A stretch of 40,033 nucleotides of DNA from Diphasiastrum complanatum (Eukaryota; Streptophyta; Lycopodiopsida; Lycopodiales; Lycopodiaceae). The notes beneath the pieces were generated by a model that saw only the letters and a program-made list of their open reading frames with translations, searched no databases and was not told the DNA's origin. Made by a program: the position numbers and the translations under genes. The stretch covers positions 1 through 40,033 of the forward strand of contig MU835317.1 of the NCBI GenBank assembly GCA_029204225.1. Direction: 5' to 3'. This document shows positions 26,557-36,604 of the stretch, piece after piece. The first letter of the stretch is position 1, and the number at the start of each line of letters is the position of its first letter.

Positions 26557-27232
26557 TGTGAATTTCACATGTGGGCATTACACTTGTCTACTATCCATTT
26601 AGCTCGAGTTTTGCCTCATACACTACTTTGGCTCAATAGTGGCATAACATGTGGAATTGGACAATTTGTCATCTATGCCAAATTCGAACCTATCAACATC
26701 CTACACCAAGATGCTTGATACAAAAAAGTATAAGACCTCTATAACTAACATAGATAACCTTTTTGCATTTCTCACAGAAGGTACCTATAAATATTATGTA
26801 AATATTATCAAAATAATAATAGTTAAAAGGTGGATGCCCCGGAGATCCACAATAAACTCGGAGTGAACACGAACAGTTGTGAATTAGTGAAGGACCGCAC
26901 AAAAAATTCATTGCCATGTGATACTATTTTTTGTGTTGCTTTCTTTCTCTCTTGCTTCGCTAGATGAACCAACTCTACGTCTAAGCTTTGCGTTTTATGG
27001 ATATGAATACATTGCTTTTTCCCTAGCTTGTGTCATAGATTTTGGTCGAATGGATGAATCTTGAGGGCAATTCTAGACAAATGCACGAAAGATGAGGGAG
27101 TGGTAGAGGAGCATCACCCAAAAAAAATTATGCTGACTTGCTCAATTAAAGTTTGTTTCTTCTTATTTCTGGAGTGTAATTTTTTCTTATTATTGGACAA
27201 ATGCCATAAATAAGACATTAGGTTTTTTCACA
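26557..27232 (-). repeat. Probable 5' LTR of element E
   Basis: The inner border TGTGAATTTCACA abuts the primer site. The outer border is a guess: the plus strand reads TTTTTTCACA at 27223-27232, i.e. TGTGAAAAAA on the minus strand, giving a 676-bp LTR with TGTG/CACA ends like elements C and D. A TATTTATAG on the minus strand near 26790 may be its TATA box. No second LTR is in the window to confirm the outer end. Confidence 0.4.
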
Positions 27233-27300
27233 AAAAACTTGTCTAGTTGCTTCTTCTAGGGGAAGTAGCCCCGCCTAGATGAGCACAGAAAACTTGTCTA

Positions 27301-27395
27301 CATTGCCACATGAAACAACTACCGAGTCCCAGACAATGTTTTCTCTTCACATACATCGCCACAGGAAACAACTACCGAGTCCCAGACAATGTTTC
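27301..27395. repeat. 53-bp-period partial exon duplication
   Basis: 27301-27342 and 27354-27395 are near-identical (GAAACAACTACCGAGTCCCA and so on). The second copy is the in-frame start of the PVADH-like exon (ATGNNYRVPDNVS). The first copy reads H-ETTTE in the exon frame and adds nothing to the protein. Confidence 0.9.
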
Positions 27396-28428
27396 CTCCT
27401 GTGAAGAGGAACAAAGAAATGGAAGCAGGCCGATCATTCCTGATCCATATATCAGTCCAGACGATCATGCAGAGTCAATGCTTGCATTAGAGCTAGGCAA
27501 TGGAGCGATAAGGTGGGCGGCTGCTCTCGGAGGATTTGATGCTTTTACGTTACATGCCTCAACAATCCGTCACTTCCAAACTGTCCACCAAACATAGGCC
27601 CCGATTATGACTTTGGAGAAACACCTATGCTCCTCACTATTCCATCGAAGACTTTAAATAGTATTGCGACAAAAAACTGTGATTTGGTGGTGGCAGGCCA
27701 GAAGAGTGGTGTGATCTGGGCTTTGGATCATACAACGGGAAAGATTATTTGGGCTACGGTTAGTTAGACAAAGCACTTCATCTATCGTGATTTTTTAAGA
27801 TGATAGAAACTTGCAGTCTGCCAGAGTATGACAATCTCGACAAATCTTGCTTTCATGCAGGTTGTAGGTCCAGGAGGTTATTTAGGAGGAGCAACCTGGG
27901 GATCAGCGACGATGGAAAGAGAGTATACGCAGCTTAATTTTACTCTTGTTCCTTCCAATGCCACAACCATAGCAGGTGGGTGGGCATGCAACAACTGGAA
28001 AGGTGTTGTGGTCTACAGCCAGCCTAGATGGAATGAGCCCAACCTTTGGGCCTGGCACAATTGCTAACAATGTGTTGTTTGCGGGTTTAAATGATTCACA
28101 AAGAACTGTATATACATTTCATGCAAAGATAAGGAAGGTGTTATGGAATGCAAGCACAGGAGCAGCACTTGAAGGCGGCTTCTTGGTTGCAAATGGTTGT
28201 GCTTTTCTTGGCTCAGGATACACAATGACTCCTGCAAGATTAGTGTTTGCTTTATGCTTACCTCATGAAAACCACCGTGATCGTGCCTATGCAGATCAGG
28301 ACAAAGAAATAGCAACACCGCCCGCTGCACCACACACAATATACCCCTATCAAAGATCTCTAGCATTCCTGAGCTGCTGCTGCCTGGTGGCTCCGGCAGC
28401 TCCAATCGCTCACAAACTAATCAATTAA
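27346..28428 (+). pseudogene. Polyvinyl-alcohol-dehydrogenase-like PQQ beta-propeller gene, 5'-truncated and frameshifted
   Basis: Exon a (27346-27758) encodes ATGNNYRVPDNVSSCEE, then SMLALELGNGAIRWAAALGG, CPPNIGPDYDFGETPMLLTI and VVAGQKSGVIWALDHTTGK. Exon b (27861-28428) encodes VVGPGGYLGGATWGSA, NFTLVPSNATTIAGGW, TTGKVLWSTASLDGMSPTFG, VLFAGLNDS and LVFALCLP. This order matches the C-terminal half of plant PVADH-like proteins, which have PQQ-type propeller blades. The intron is GT-AG and phase 0. One base is missing near 27545 (a T run), switching frame inside exon a. About 8-10 nt are missing near 27986 where the family has VAMDA. N-terminal exons are absent; element E's LTR lies just upstream. 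A tail of about 50 codons after FALCLP is unlike the family. Most likely a pseudogene; an assembly error could explain the T-run frameshift but not the second lesion. Confidence 0.85.
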
Positions 28429-29148
28429 TCAATACTACTCTGCAGCTGCAAAAGCTTCAGCTACTCTTCAATGGTGTCAAAGCTCTGGAACCTGTCGCAA
28501 GCCATCGATTAATCATATGTTTTTCGCTTCGATCGCCTCCCTCTACTATGAACTAATAGAACCAACGAGTCAGACCAACGTTTCAAGCCAGGTAAGGTAT
28601 GATCGTAGGAGAATAATAGCAAAGGTTTCATGACTGATTCGTAGGCAGATAAATTGGTAGCCAAGCAAACTACCATAGTCGCACACCTCACATATGTCAG
28701 ATCGCAATGAGAAGACAACGCACAATCTTCAAAGAAAACTCCATTGTACTTTGTCCCAAGATCTGTTTTTTCCAATGGGAAGCTATGAACTCAAAACCTT
28801 CTTGGCCTTATGGTGGCGGGTCACTCATGGATTTGATCCATGCAACAGGGTCATTCAACATTTCAAACGTCATTTGTTGAGGAGGCAGCGCACCACATCA
28901 ACATTCAAATCACCAATATGTGTAGCAACAGCGCACTCAGGTGCTTCAGTGAGAAATCATTCTTCTTTCTGTCATTTTTGAACCACAGCCAGCATCCACA
29001 ATGGATTTGATAGTGCAACGGGCACTTCTGACGTTTCTTCAATTCTGTATTGAATGCAAAAGGCTCTAGACAGTCATTCATAACTACCAAATGTCTCTGC
29101 AACTCACAAACATAATTGTTTCCATGAAAGATTTACACTGAAGTAAGT
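28429..29148. other. Intergenic DNA with weak open frames
   Basis: Minus-strand frames at 28509-28775 and 28905-29102 are open but match nothing I recognise. The second has CPLHYQIHCGCWLWFK, with a Cys-rich patch. I do not call a gene. Confidence 0.4.
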
Positions 29149-29242
29149 CCTCTGTCGCCCATCCTAAACCCTATATACCCATCCTCTGTCGTGAAGATAC
29201 ACTGAACAGGATTAGGAACAGGATTAGGATGGGTGACAGAGG
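29149..29242. repeat. Foldback repeat
   Basis: 29149-29170 (CCTCTGTCGCCCATCCTAAA and CC) is the inverted match of 29221-29242 at about 20 of 22 positions, with about 50 bp between them. A third copy in direct orientation lies at 29357-29379. Confidence 0.8.
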
Positions 29243-29449
29243 TTTTGTAATCCCTCTATTCAGAAGATCTTGAAAGAGGCCATTTCAAGAGCAGTATTTC
29301 CTTTTCTTTCTCAAACATAAAGCAAAAGAGAATAATAGCAAAAGAAATAAAATACTCCTTTGTCGCCCATCCTAAACCCTTCCTCGTGATCGAGAGAGAG
29401 AAAGACGTGTGTGCTTTGCCCCTTGCGGCTGCCACAATCCGATCCACCC

Positions 29450-29452
<3 letters not shown>

Positions 29453-29494
<42 letters not shown>
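29453..29494. repeat. (GA)n microsatellite
   Basis: About 21 GA dinucleotides. It directly borders RY-palindrome repeat copy 1. Confidence 0.95.
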
Positions 29495-29498
<4 letters not shown>

Positions 29499-29670
29499 AA
29501 TTTGGAGTGGCTCATTACATGTATGCATGGGATGAGAGACATGGGGAGGAGGGCCCATACATGCATCCCCTTTTCCATCATTTTTAGTGAAAAGCCTATG
29601 TATGCATGGGTGAGGGGAAAAGGATGCACGAGTGCACCTGTACACATGCGCACAAATAGTTATATACTAG
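29494..29670. repeat. RY-palindrome repeat, copy 1
   Basis: Begins ATTTGAATTTGGAGTGG and is rich in ATGCATG. Aligns with 29868-30064 and more weakly with 31787-31953. It ends near TATACTAGT. Confidence 0.75.
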
Positions 29671-29867
29671 TAAAGAGTACCCAATGGAGTCCAATCTTCA
29701 TAAAAATGCATTTTTATTTCAACCTTTTTCATGGAAAGTCTTATAATTTAAAAAATCTTTAAAGCACCCTTCAAATTTTTGATAATGAAAGTCTCATTTG
29801 TTTAACACCTTTCACCTTAAAAGTATGTACATGCAATTCAGAACACTATGTGTGTTGGTAAAGGATA

Positions 29868-30064
29868 ATTTGAATTTGGAGTGGGCCTCTTAGATGCATG
29901 CATGGGGAGGAGGGCCATGCATCCTTTTCCCCATACATGCATCCTCCTCCCCAAGTTTTTTAGTTAGAAAAAGCTTATGCATGGGTGAGGAGAGGAGGAT
30001 GCATGGGTGCACCCATACACATGCACAAAAGTGTACAAAAGTTTAAATATATATATAGACTAGT
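29868..30064. repeat. RY-palindrome repeat, copy 2
   Basis: Begins ATTTGAATTTGGAGTGG like copy 1. It contains a perfect 10-bp inverted pair GGGGAGGAGG (29904-29913) / CCTCCTCCCC (29943-29952) and several ATGCATGCA palindromes. It ends at TATATATAGACTAG. Confidence 0.78.
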
Positions 30065-30985
30065 TGCTTGTGCCCGTCGTTGACGGGCAATGGCAATCGT
30101 GCGTCAATGGCGGACATGCGTCGATGACGGACATGTGCGCGTGCGTGCATGCGTGTGTGCGTGCCCTAATGGCTTTGTGTATCTAAGTGTGTGTATGTGC
30201 ATGTGTTGTTTGTGTATTATGTGTGTACATATGTGTGTGTTTATGGAGGGTGTGTGCGTGTGTATGCATGTGTTTACGGGGTGTGTCTGTGTGGGTTTAG
30301 GGAATGTGTGTGTGTGTGGGTTGTGGATTAGGATTATGTTGTAGCTTTAGACTTTAGACTGGATGTGTGTGTGTGTGTGTGTGTGTCTGCGCACTGTGTG
30401 TTGTGTGTTGTGTTTGTGTATGGGTATTTGTGTGCATGCTGTGTTTGTGTGTCTGTGCATGTGTTTGTGTGTGTGTACTTAGGGTAAGGGTTAGAGTGGG
30501 TCTTTATGGATGTGTCTGTGCATGTGTGTTTGGGCTGAGCTCGGATCTCAGCAAAGCCCAACAAATGTTTTGCACATTAGTGTTAAAAATTTTCATAAAA
30601 TGTTTTGCAAGATAGCATATATTACAGTAGCAGACAGCCATTTAGAACTCGTTGACGGGCGGCTGACGATCAGGGTGACGATCGATGATTTGGATGGCGG
30701 CCTATGATTTAGGAGGAAAGTCGATGGTCTCTGACGAGTGGCCAATGTATGTGTGTGTATTCGTGAGAGTGCATATATTTGTGCATGCGTATGGGTAGTC
30801 TAGCATAGTGTGCCCGTCGATGGCAGGCGGCCGATGATGTGTGTGTGTGGATTTCTGTGTATGAGCTGTGTGTGGATTTGTGTCTGATGGTGTGTGTGAT
30901 TTATGTGGTCGATTGGTGTGTGTGTGTGTGTGTGTGGATTTGTGCATGTGTGTATGAGTGTGCATGTGCAAGCATTGATTTATCA
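30065..30985. repeat. GT-rich region with CCCGTCG-type hairpins
   Basis: Runs of (GT)n and GTGTGC-like sequence (30110-30340, 30361-30540, 30838-30965) alternate with GC-rich segments. The segment GCCCGTC-GTT-GACGGGC (30073-30089) is a perfect 7-bp hairpin. GTGCCCGTCGATGGCAGGCG recurs near 30809 and GTTGACGGGCGGC near 30651. This suggests a decayed array of a unit made of a GC-rich hairpin and a GT tract. Cys/Val-rich open frames across it are artefacts. Confidence 0.75.
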
Positions 30986-31328
30986 AAAACTCGATATCTT
31001 TACAATTCCCTAGACTGCTTGGCTCCTGGCTTGAACGCAAGTTTCTCTGTGCGTACTGAACTGCTTGGAGCTCGGGGGGGTAGTGTGACAGGTTAGGTAG
31101 GTAGTGGGACACTGGTCAGGGAGGTAGTATACACACATATTTTTGAGCACATTAGCACAATGTAGCTCTTAATTGCACCTGAAGAAGCTTATTGCTACGT
31201 CATGCTTTGTTTCTTTGGCTCTGCTTAGAGAACAGCCAGAAGCTTTTGATACGCATTTATCCATGTTTTCTCATCTGCAAAGCTCCAGAACGGCCACTCT
31301 ATTGCATTAAGCATTCCCTTCACCAGCG

Positions 31329-31790
31329 TTGGATCAAAGTACTATTGCAACAACTCTCATTGACGATGTTGCCTACTATAATATTGGTTTGATATTCGTG
31401 GATCAACAGGCGAATATCGTTCACTCTGATATTGCATATCATATTCTGATATCAACGGACAAAGGCGACAAAGAGATCTACTCCAGAAGCAGGTCAAATC
31501 AGCCTTCAGATGCCCTTGTGCAGGTCAACCAACTCCGAGGAGGCTCTAAAACCGATCAAGAGCGCATTACTTGGAGCCCAAAATGCTTAGTCAACATACA
31601 ATACCATGACTCTGATCAAAGCCCAACAGTAGAAACAATCTTCCCTGCACAGATCAATCTATGTAGTACATCGGAGAGCATGTGCGAGTCCCACTCAAAT
31701 TCATTGCTGCTCAAACTGCGGGTGCGTGATTCTGCAAAATTTCGCCAAAGCACAAATGCAATGCAAGCAGAGGGAACCGGAGGATCGTGA
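31329..31790 (+). CDS. Hypothetical ORF, 153 codons, unrecognised
   Basis: Starts MDQSTIATTLIDDVAYYNIG and has a varied, soluble composition with many Ser, Gln and Asp and no transmembrane segment or low-complexity stretch. The frame is open for 462 bp in DNA of ordinary base composition, longer than nearby chance frames. I see no motif, no clear splice sites and no transposon hallmark. It could be one exon of a host gene, a gene fragment, or chance. Confidence 0.3.
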   Translation: MDQSTIATTLIDDVAYYNIGLIFVDQQANIVHSDIAYHILISTDKGDKEIYSRSRSNQPSDALVQVNQLRGGSKTDQERITWSPKCLVNIQYHDSDQSPTVETIFPAQINLCSTSESMCESHSNSLLLKLRVRDSAKFRQSTNAMQAEGTGGS

Positions 31791-31953
31791 GAGAGGTATG
31801 TGGAGAGTAATGTGTATGCATGGGGCAAGATGCATACATCCTCTCCCCATGCATGCATTTCAAAATTCTAGTTAGTTTTCTTGAAAAAGTACATGGGGTA
31901 GGAGGATGCAGCATAGGCACAAATCTCACACACAAATATCTTTATACTATATA
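31787..31953. repeat. RY-palindrome repeat, copy 3
   Basis: Shares GTATGCATGGGG, CCTCTCCCCATGCATGCAT, TAGTTAGTTTTCTTGAAAAAG-like sequence and a GGAGGATGCA block with copies 1 and 2, more diverged. It ends near TTATACTATATAG. Confidence 0.65.
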
Positions 31954-31980
31954 GATATATCTCCCCCAAAGAAACCATAT

Positions 31981-34900
31981 ATAATTTCTTAAGAAAAAAA
32001 AAAACATTGAAAAATATGGTTTGAAATTTCTATTCAGATCGTGAGAAAATTGCATGCAAAGTTATTGGATAAAATGAAATAAGATGAATGGAAGTACTTC
32101 CTATGTGAAAATCTAATGAAAGAATCGTAGTTTGAGGGAGCTATATAATATATTTTATGATTTTATGAATATAGCATTGTATATTAATAGAAACGTAAAA
32201 ACCTACAGGTTTCTTTCCAGTTCATTTAAAAGTTGCCTTAAATGGCATAATATTCTACTTCTGAAAAATATGAGCAATAAATATCTTACATATTTGTAAG
32301 GTATCTTTGCTATTTTTAGAAATATCAAGAACCACATTACAATGTTGTAAGATTGAGTTACTATTTATAGTAAGTCTCACAATTCCGAATTACTATTTTC
32401 GAAAGTGGACTTTCTAAATATAAAAAATTACTTAAAAAAACCCTGCAGGTGTTTTATGCAAGGGAAGCCCTGGGGCCTTCTCCTTTACGTATGACTCCAT
32501 ATGCATGAGGAAGCTTTAGATCATAATTGAAGAATAAGTGTTGTCGTGATAATAAGAATAATAATGACTTCAAGAGAGAATAAATTACAAAAGCAAATAA
32601 TCGATTTATTGGTCATATACATGAATTATCTACAATACTTTACTTGTAAGAATTTTGAAACAACTATAGAATATTCAGAAAAGAGAATCTATGATATTTA
32701 TCATTAAAGATATATCTTTGATTTTAGATAATTGAGTAATGACGCTTCAAAATCGTTGCTGCTCACTTACCCAGGTAGCAAATTCTCTCCTCCTGTTGCT
32801 CATCCTCACACAATTTTTCCAAAATAGTAATAAGCAAATTGTTGAGAGGTTGCCCCTAGGATCCACATTATTAGCAGGGCCTGCTGATAACGGGCTTAAA
32901 ACGGACTTTTGAAATGCAGTAATCTGCCACTTAAAGGGAGGTTGTATACGATCTGTATAAAGATCTGTATACTTTTATGTATACACACTTTTATACATAC
33001 ACAAATTATACAACCAGGATTATGGCTGCTCGCGCGTACGATGCCGCCTTGTCACCCTAGTCAATCTTTTAAGTTTAAAATTGCAACATACCCGTCCCAT
33101 CATTGTTCTAATTTAGAATATACACATTTAAGAAAAATAGTGGTTGGGAATTTCTCGAGGGCCTCGACTATGTATGCATATGATCCAAGAGATGATCTCC
33201 TCTCCATGAAGATGGGTGTGTCATCCTTGGACAAGAAATTACAATAGACCTTAGCAAAGCAAAAATTTCAAAGAAAACAGTCTTCTCCATTGATGTCAAA
33301 GGAATGCAAATATTTGTAAGGATGGAAAAATATCGTCAAAGGTTTATTGAATGTTGCTATTCACAAATAGTTAAGGTGTTATATACACATTTTAAAAAGG
33401 ATATTGCTTTTGAGATTACTCTTGAAAGAGTAGTGGTGCCAAGTGATAAAGGTCGTGACAGATTTTCCCATATAAGTATCATTTCATTAAGAAACATTTT
33501 TGTACACATGGATGCATGAATGTTTGTAGTAGCCTAGGCAAGCAACAATGTATGTTGTGAAAATTTTGGACACTATCTTATAGGCCACATATTTCTATTA
33601 TTTGGATCAACATGTGTTTATAATCACCCATATTTTGCAAAATAGTCTCATCTAACCAAGGGCACCAATACATCATGGGTAAACTTTGTCTATGCGACAA
33701 AGTGGCTAGAATATGAAGTCCCTAAACAACAACTTTACAACGAGCACAAGAAATTCTCTAATATATTCCATAGTCACCAAAATCACGTTGTCTTGTGGAG
33801 CTCGTCATGAAACACACTTTTGGAGTTGAATAGTGTGATCTATGAAGCAAACATCAACTTGAAAATCATTCGTAGAGCACCTTTGTCATTACTTCTATGG
33901 TTGCTTGATAGCTACTTATTGAGTTAATGCAATTTTCACGTTTCAAGTGGATCTTGGATCAGGCCTTGGAGATAGGGAAATCTTGGATTAGATCATATCT
34001 ATTTTGACCATCAAAATCCTGAAAATAAAGACAATGATCTTGGAAACTCCAAAAATACTAGATATTTAAAAAGCAATAAAAATAGCATATGTTCAGACTT
34101 GCACAATCTTGATGGATTTGTGATACATAGGTGCCTTGATGTAGTTGATCTCCAAAAGTAAATGCTTAGGAAAAATCAAAATGGTAAAAATTTGGAAAAG
34201 ATTAAAAAACCAAAAAATAGCATTTCAACTCTTGAACTTAAATCTAAATGTACGTACGATCCAGAAGAAGGATCCCTAGATCTTGACCCCTATCATATTG
34301 GACTAGACCTAGGGGAGTTACTAAAGTTTAATGGCCAAGGTGATCCTAAATAGGTTTCTTGAAATATATGTGAAAATCTATGGGACATGTGGATTAAACA
34401 ATGTACAATCGATAAGGAAGTTCTTCAACTTGTGCCTCATTGATGTGACCAATAATTGGTATTCAACCTAGAACCTATGGAGAAACTAGATTGGACTCCA
34501 TTATGAAGGATATTCATTTTGACTTTTAAGACCACAAGATTCATAAAAGATCCCCTCTTACAGCTCGATTGAGTGTGTATTAGGAGCCATGAGTCCATTA
34601 GAGGGTTTATCAAAAGGGTCAAGAAGTTAAAGGGGCAATGTATCCCCACTATGTGCTCGAAAATAGTATTATTTCTTGGTTCATGTCTTGATTATCTAGA
34701 AACATCAGGTGTCACATAAAAGGTAGAGTGAGAATCATATAAATCAGTTGATATCTTATATTCGAGAAATTATTTAGAAGTAAAGGATTAATTAAAAAAA
34801 TGAGAACTAGATTTGAGGGCCTCTGATTTTGTAAATAATGAGATACCATATTAGGATCTAGATTAAACCTCAAAATTTTCCAAAATATCCCACATTTGAT

Positions 34901-35343
34901 CGAATGGTTTTCTTCTATCCCATATCGCGACTAGGTACTAAAACACATTATTGATCATCAGATCTTTACAGTCCTAGAATTTTCTTTCCAAATTTACTGA
35001 TGTATCATACCATCAGCTTTTCCTTTCAGAAAACTCTTAACCGCCTTATCTGATATTCTAGAGATCCACTGATCATCTAGTTGTCCTATAATCACTATAG
35101 GATATTATCTCTTGTTTCCAAAACACTAGAGAATCCAATTTATTTGGATGACTGGCATGCCTATCAGATGGATACCACAAATCCACATCTGACCATGTGA
35201 CTTAAACAGAATAATTAACATGGTTCCACATTACATTATGATCTTTTCTGGTTAATGAATAAGCTTCAAATCCCCTACTGATGCATCAAATCTAGGGACA
35301 AGCTTCTGTCAACTAACAGATCCAATGTAATCCACATATCAGA
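31981..35343. other. AT-rich intergenic DNA, little signal
   Basis: No gene is supported. Short frames at 32909, 33304 and 34162 show no family. At about 34990-35290 the minus strand has a coding-like stretch (EAYSLTRKDHNVMWNHVNYS, then LWYPSDRHASHPNKLDSLVF) broken by stops, possibly a decayed transposon or host exon. Confidence 0.45.
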
Positions 35344-35983
35344 TGTTAGAATTTAGCAATTTTCACATGGTTTTTGATGAATATTAGACATCTATGTGGA
35401 TCCACACGTGTGAAATGACACTTTTAATATTCATATCTATTTTGATTAGCTTTCATTTGAGTCTAATATGACGTCTCCTAAATTATAGGAGTTAAGTCCT
35501 AGATTGTAGGAATCTAGAAGGTCAACACAAACCACCAATGGATGATGTGGCAAACTTGATAGATCTTATCCAAAGTGGATATGGATAAGTACAATGAGAT
35601 GTCCTACACGTGCTGGATGTAGCTTAGAGAGAGATTATTGTGAATTTGTACTTGATCCATGATGGATCCATTATTGAGCTAATGATGAGAAATCTTGGTT
35701 TGTGAAGCTATCATTGTGTTTTGACTCTCTTTCTTTGTGGATGAATGCTTTGTAAAGGATAAGTAAACTATTTCTCTATTATCAGGCCGTACAGTAGCTG
35801 TAATTCACACGTGTGAAGCCGTGGATCATCTTTTTTTATTGTTCTTGCTTGGAAACACAAAGATAGTCAAGTAGAAGCTAGATTTGGAAGCTAGTCTTGA
35901 TATAGATCAAGATCCCAAGCTACCAATCACTCTTTGTGATCATTTGTAGATCAATTTCAGTCCATAAACTCTGAAATTTGACA
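35344..35983 (+). repeat. 5' LTR of element B (640 bp)
   Basis: Starts TGTTAGAATTT and ends AAATTTGACA, immediately before the primer site; the ends form an imperfect inverted repeat. It contains CACACGTGTG at 35403-35412 and TTCACACGTGTGAA at 35804-35817. The body differs from the LTRs of C and D. Confidence 0.85.
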
Positions 35984-35996
35984 TGGTATCAGAGCC
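35984..35996 (+). other. Primer-binding site of element B
   Basis: TGGTATCAGAGCC, complementary to initiator-Met tRNA, abutting the LTR end. Confidence 0.94.
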
Positions 35997-36141
35997 AAGT
36001 CAAAGAGCTTGATTGATGATCCAAGAGTCTTCATTCTGGTGAAAGCATTGGTGCTAGAGTCACTTTGAAGGAGGGCGACCTTTTCTAATAGTTTACTTGT
36101 GATGTTGAGGTTCAGATTAGTGTGTAAAGTTCAAAAGTACT

Positions 36142-36157
36142 TCTCACACGTGTGAGA
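36142..36157. other. Leader palindrome of element B
   Basis: TCTCACACGTGTGAGA is a perfect 16-bp palindrome, 158 bp after the start of the primer site. Counterparts lie at 16744-16755 (D), 39707-39718 (C) and 26361-26376 (E). Confidence 0.85.
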
Positions 36158-36604
36158 GGCTGCTGGAGTTGTACTTTCACCAAAACTTTGTGTTTTTTCA
36201 ATATTTGAGCTTCAAACAAGTTGTGTAGAGTGAAACTAGTGATGTGCTTATGAAAAACCATTGTTTCCATTATAGATTTGATGAGTGAATGGTGTTAGAA
36301 TCTTATTAAACCTACAAATCCTCGTGAGAGAGTTTGAGGCTTATGTTTTTAGTTCAAGAGTGAAACTAAAACCAATTCTAAACATCATAAGAAGGCATTG
36401 GCACTTCCAAAAATCAAATCCAAGATTCTAAGTGAATAGATTGTGTAGAATACACTTTCCCAAATCTTTTTGAGTTCAAGGTCATTATAGATCTTGCTTC
36501 TTGAGTCTAGTGAGATTCAAGAAAGTAGCATTTAGCTAAATTCTGAGAAAGAAAGAAGGAAGAGCCTTTGAATAGTACATTTGTTGTGCTTGTTACTAGT
36601 TAGA

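Noticed and set aside
29256-29653. Ser-Leu-repeat open frames on the minus strand.
   Set aside because: They translate the GA microsatellite.
30090-31112. Cys/Val-rich and Thr/His-rich open frames on both strands.
   Set aside because: They are translations of GT/CA simple repeats.
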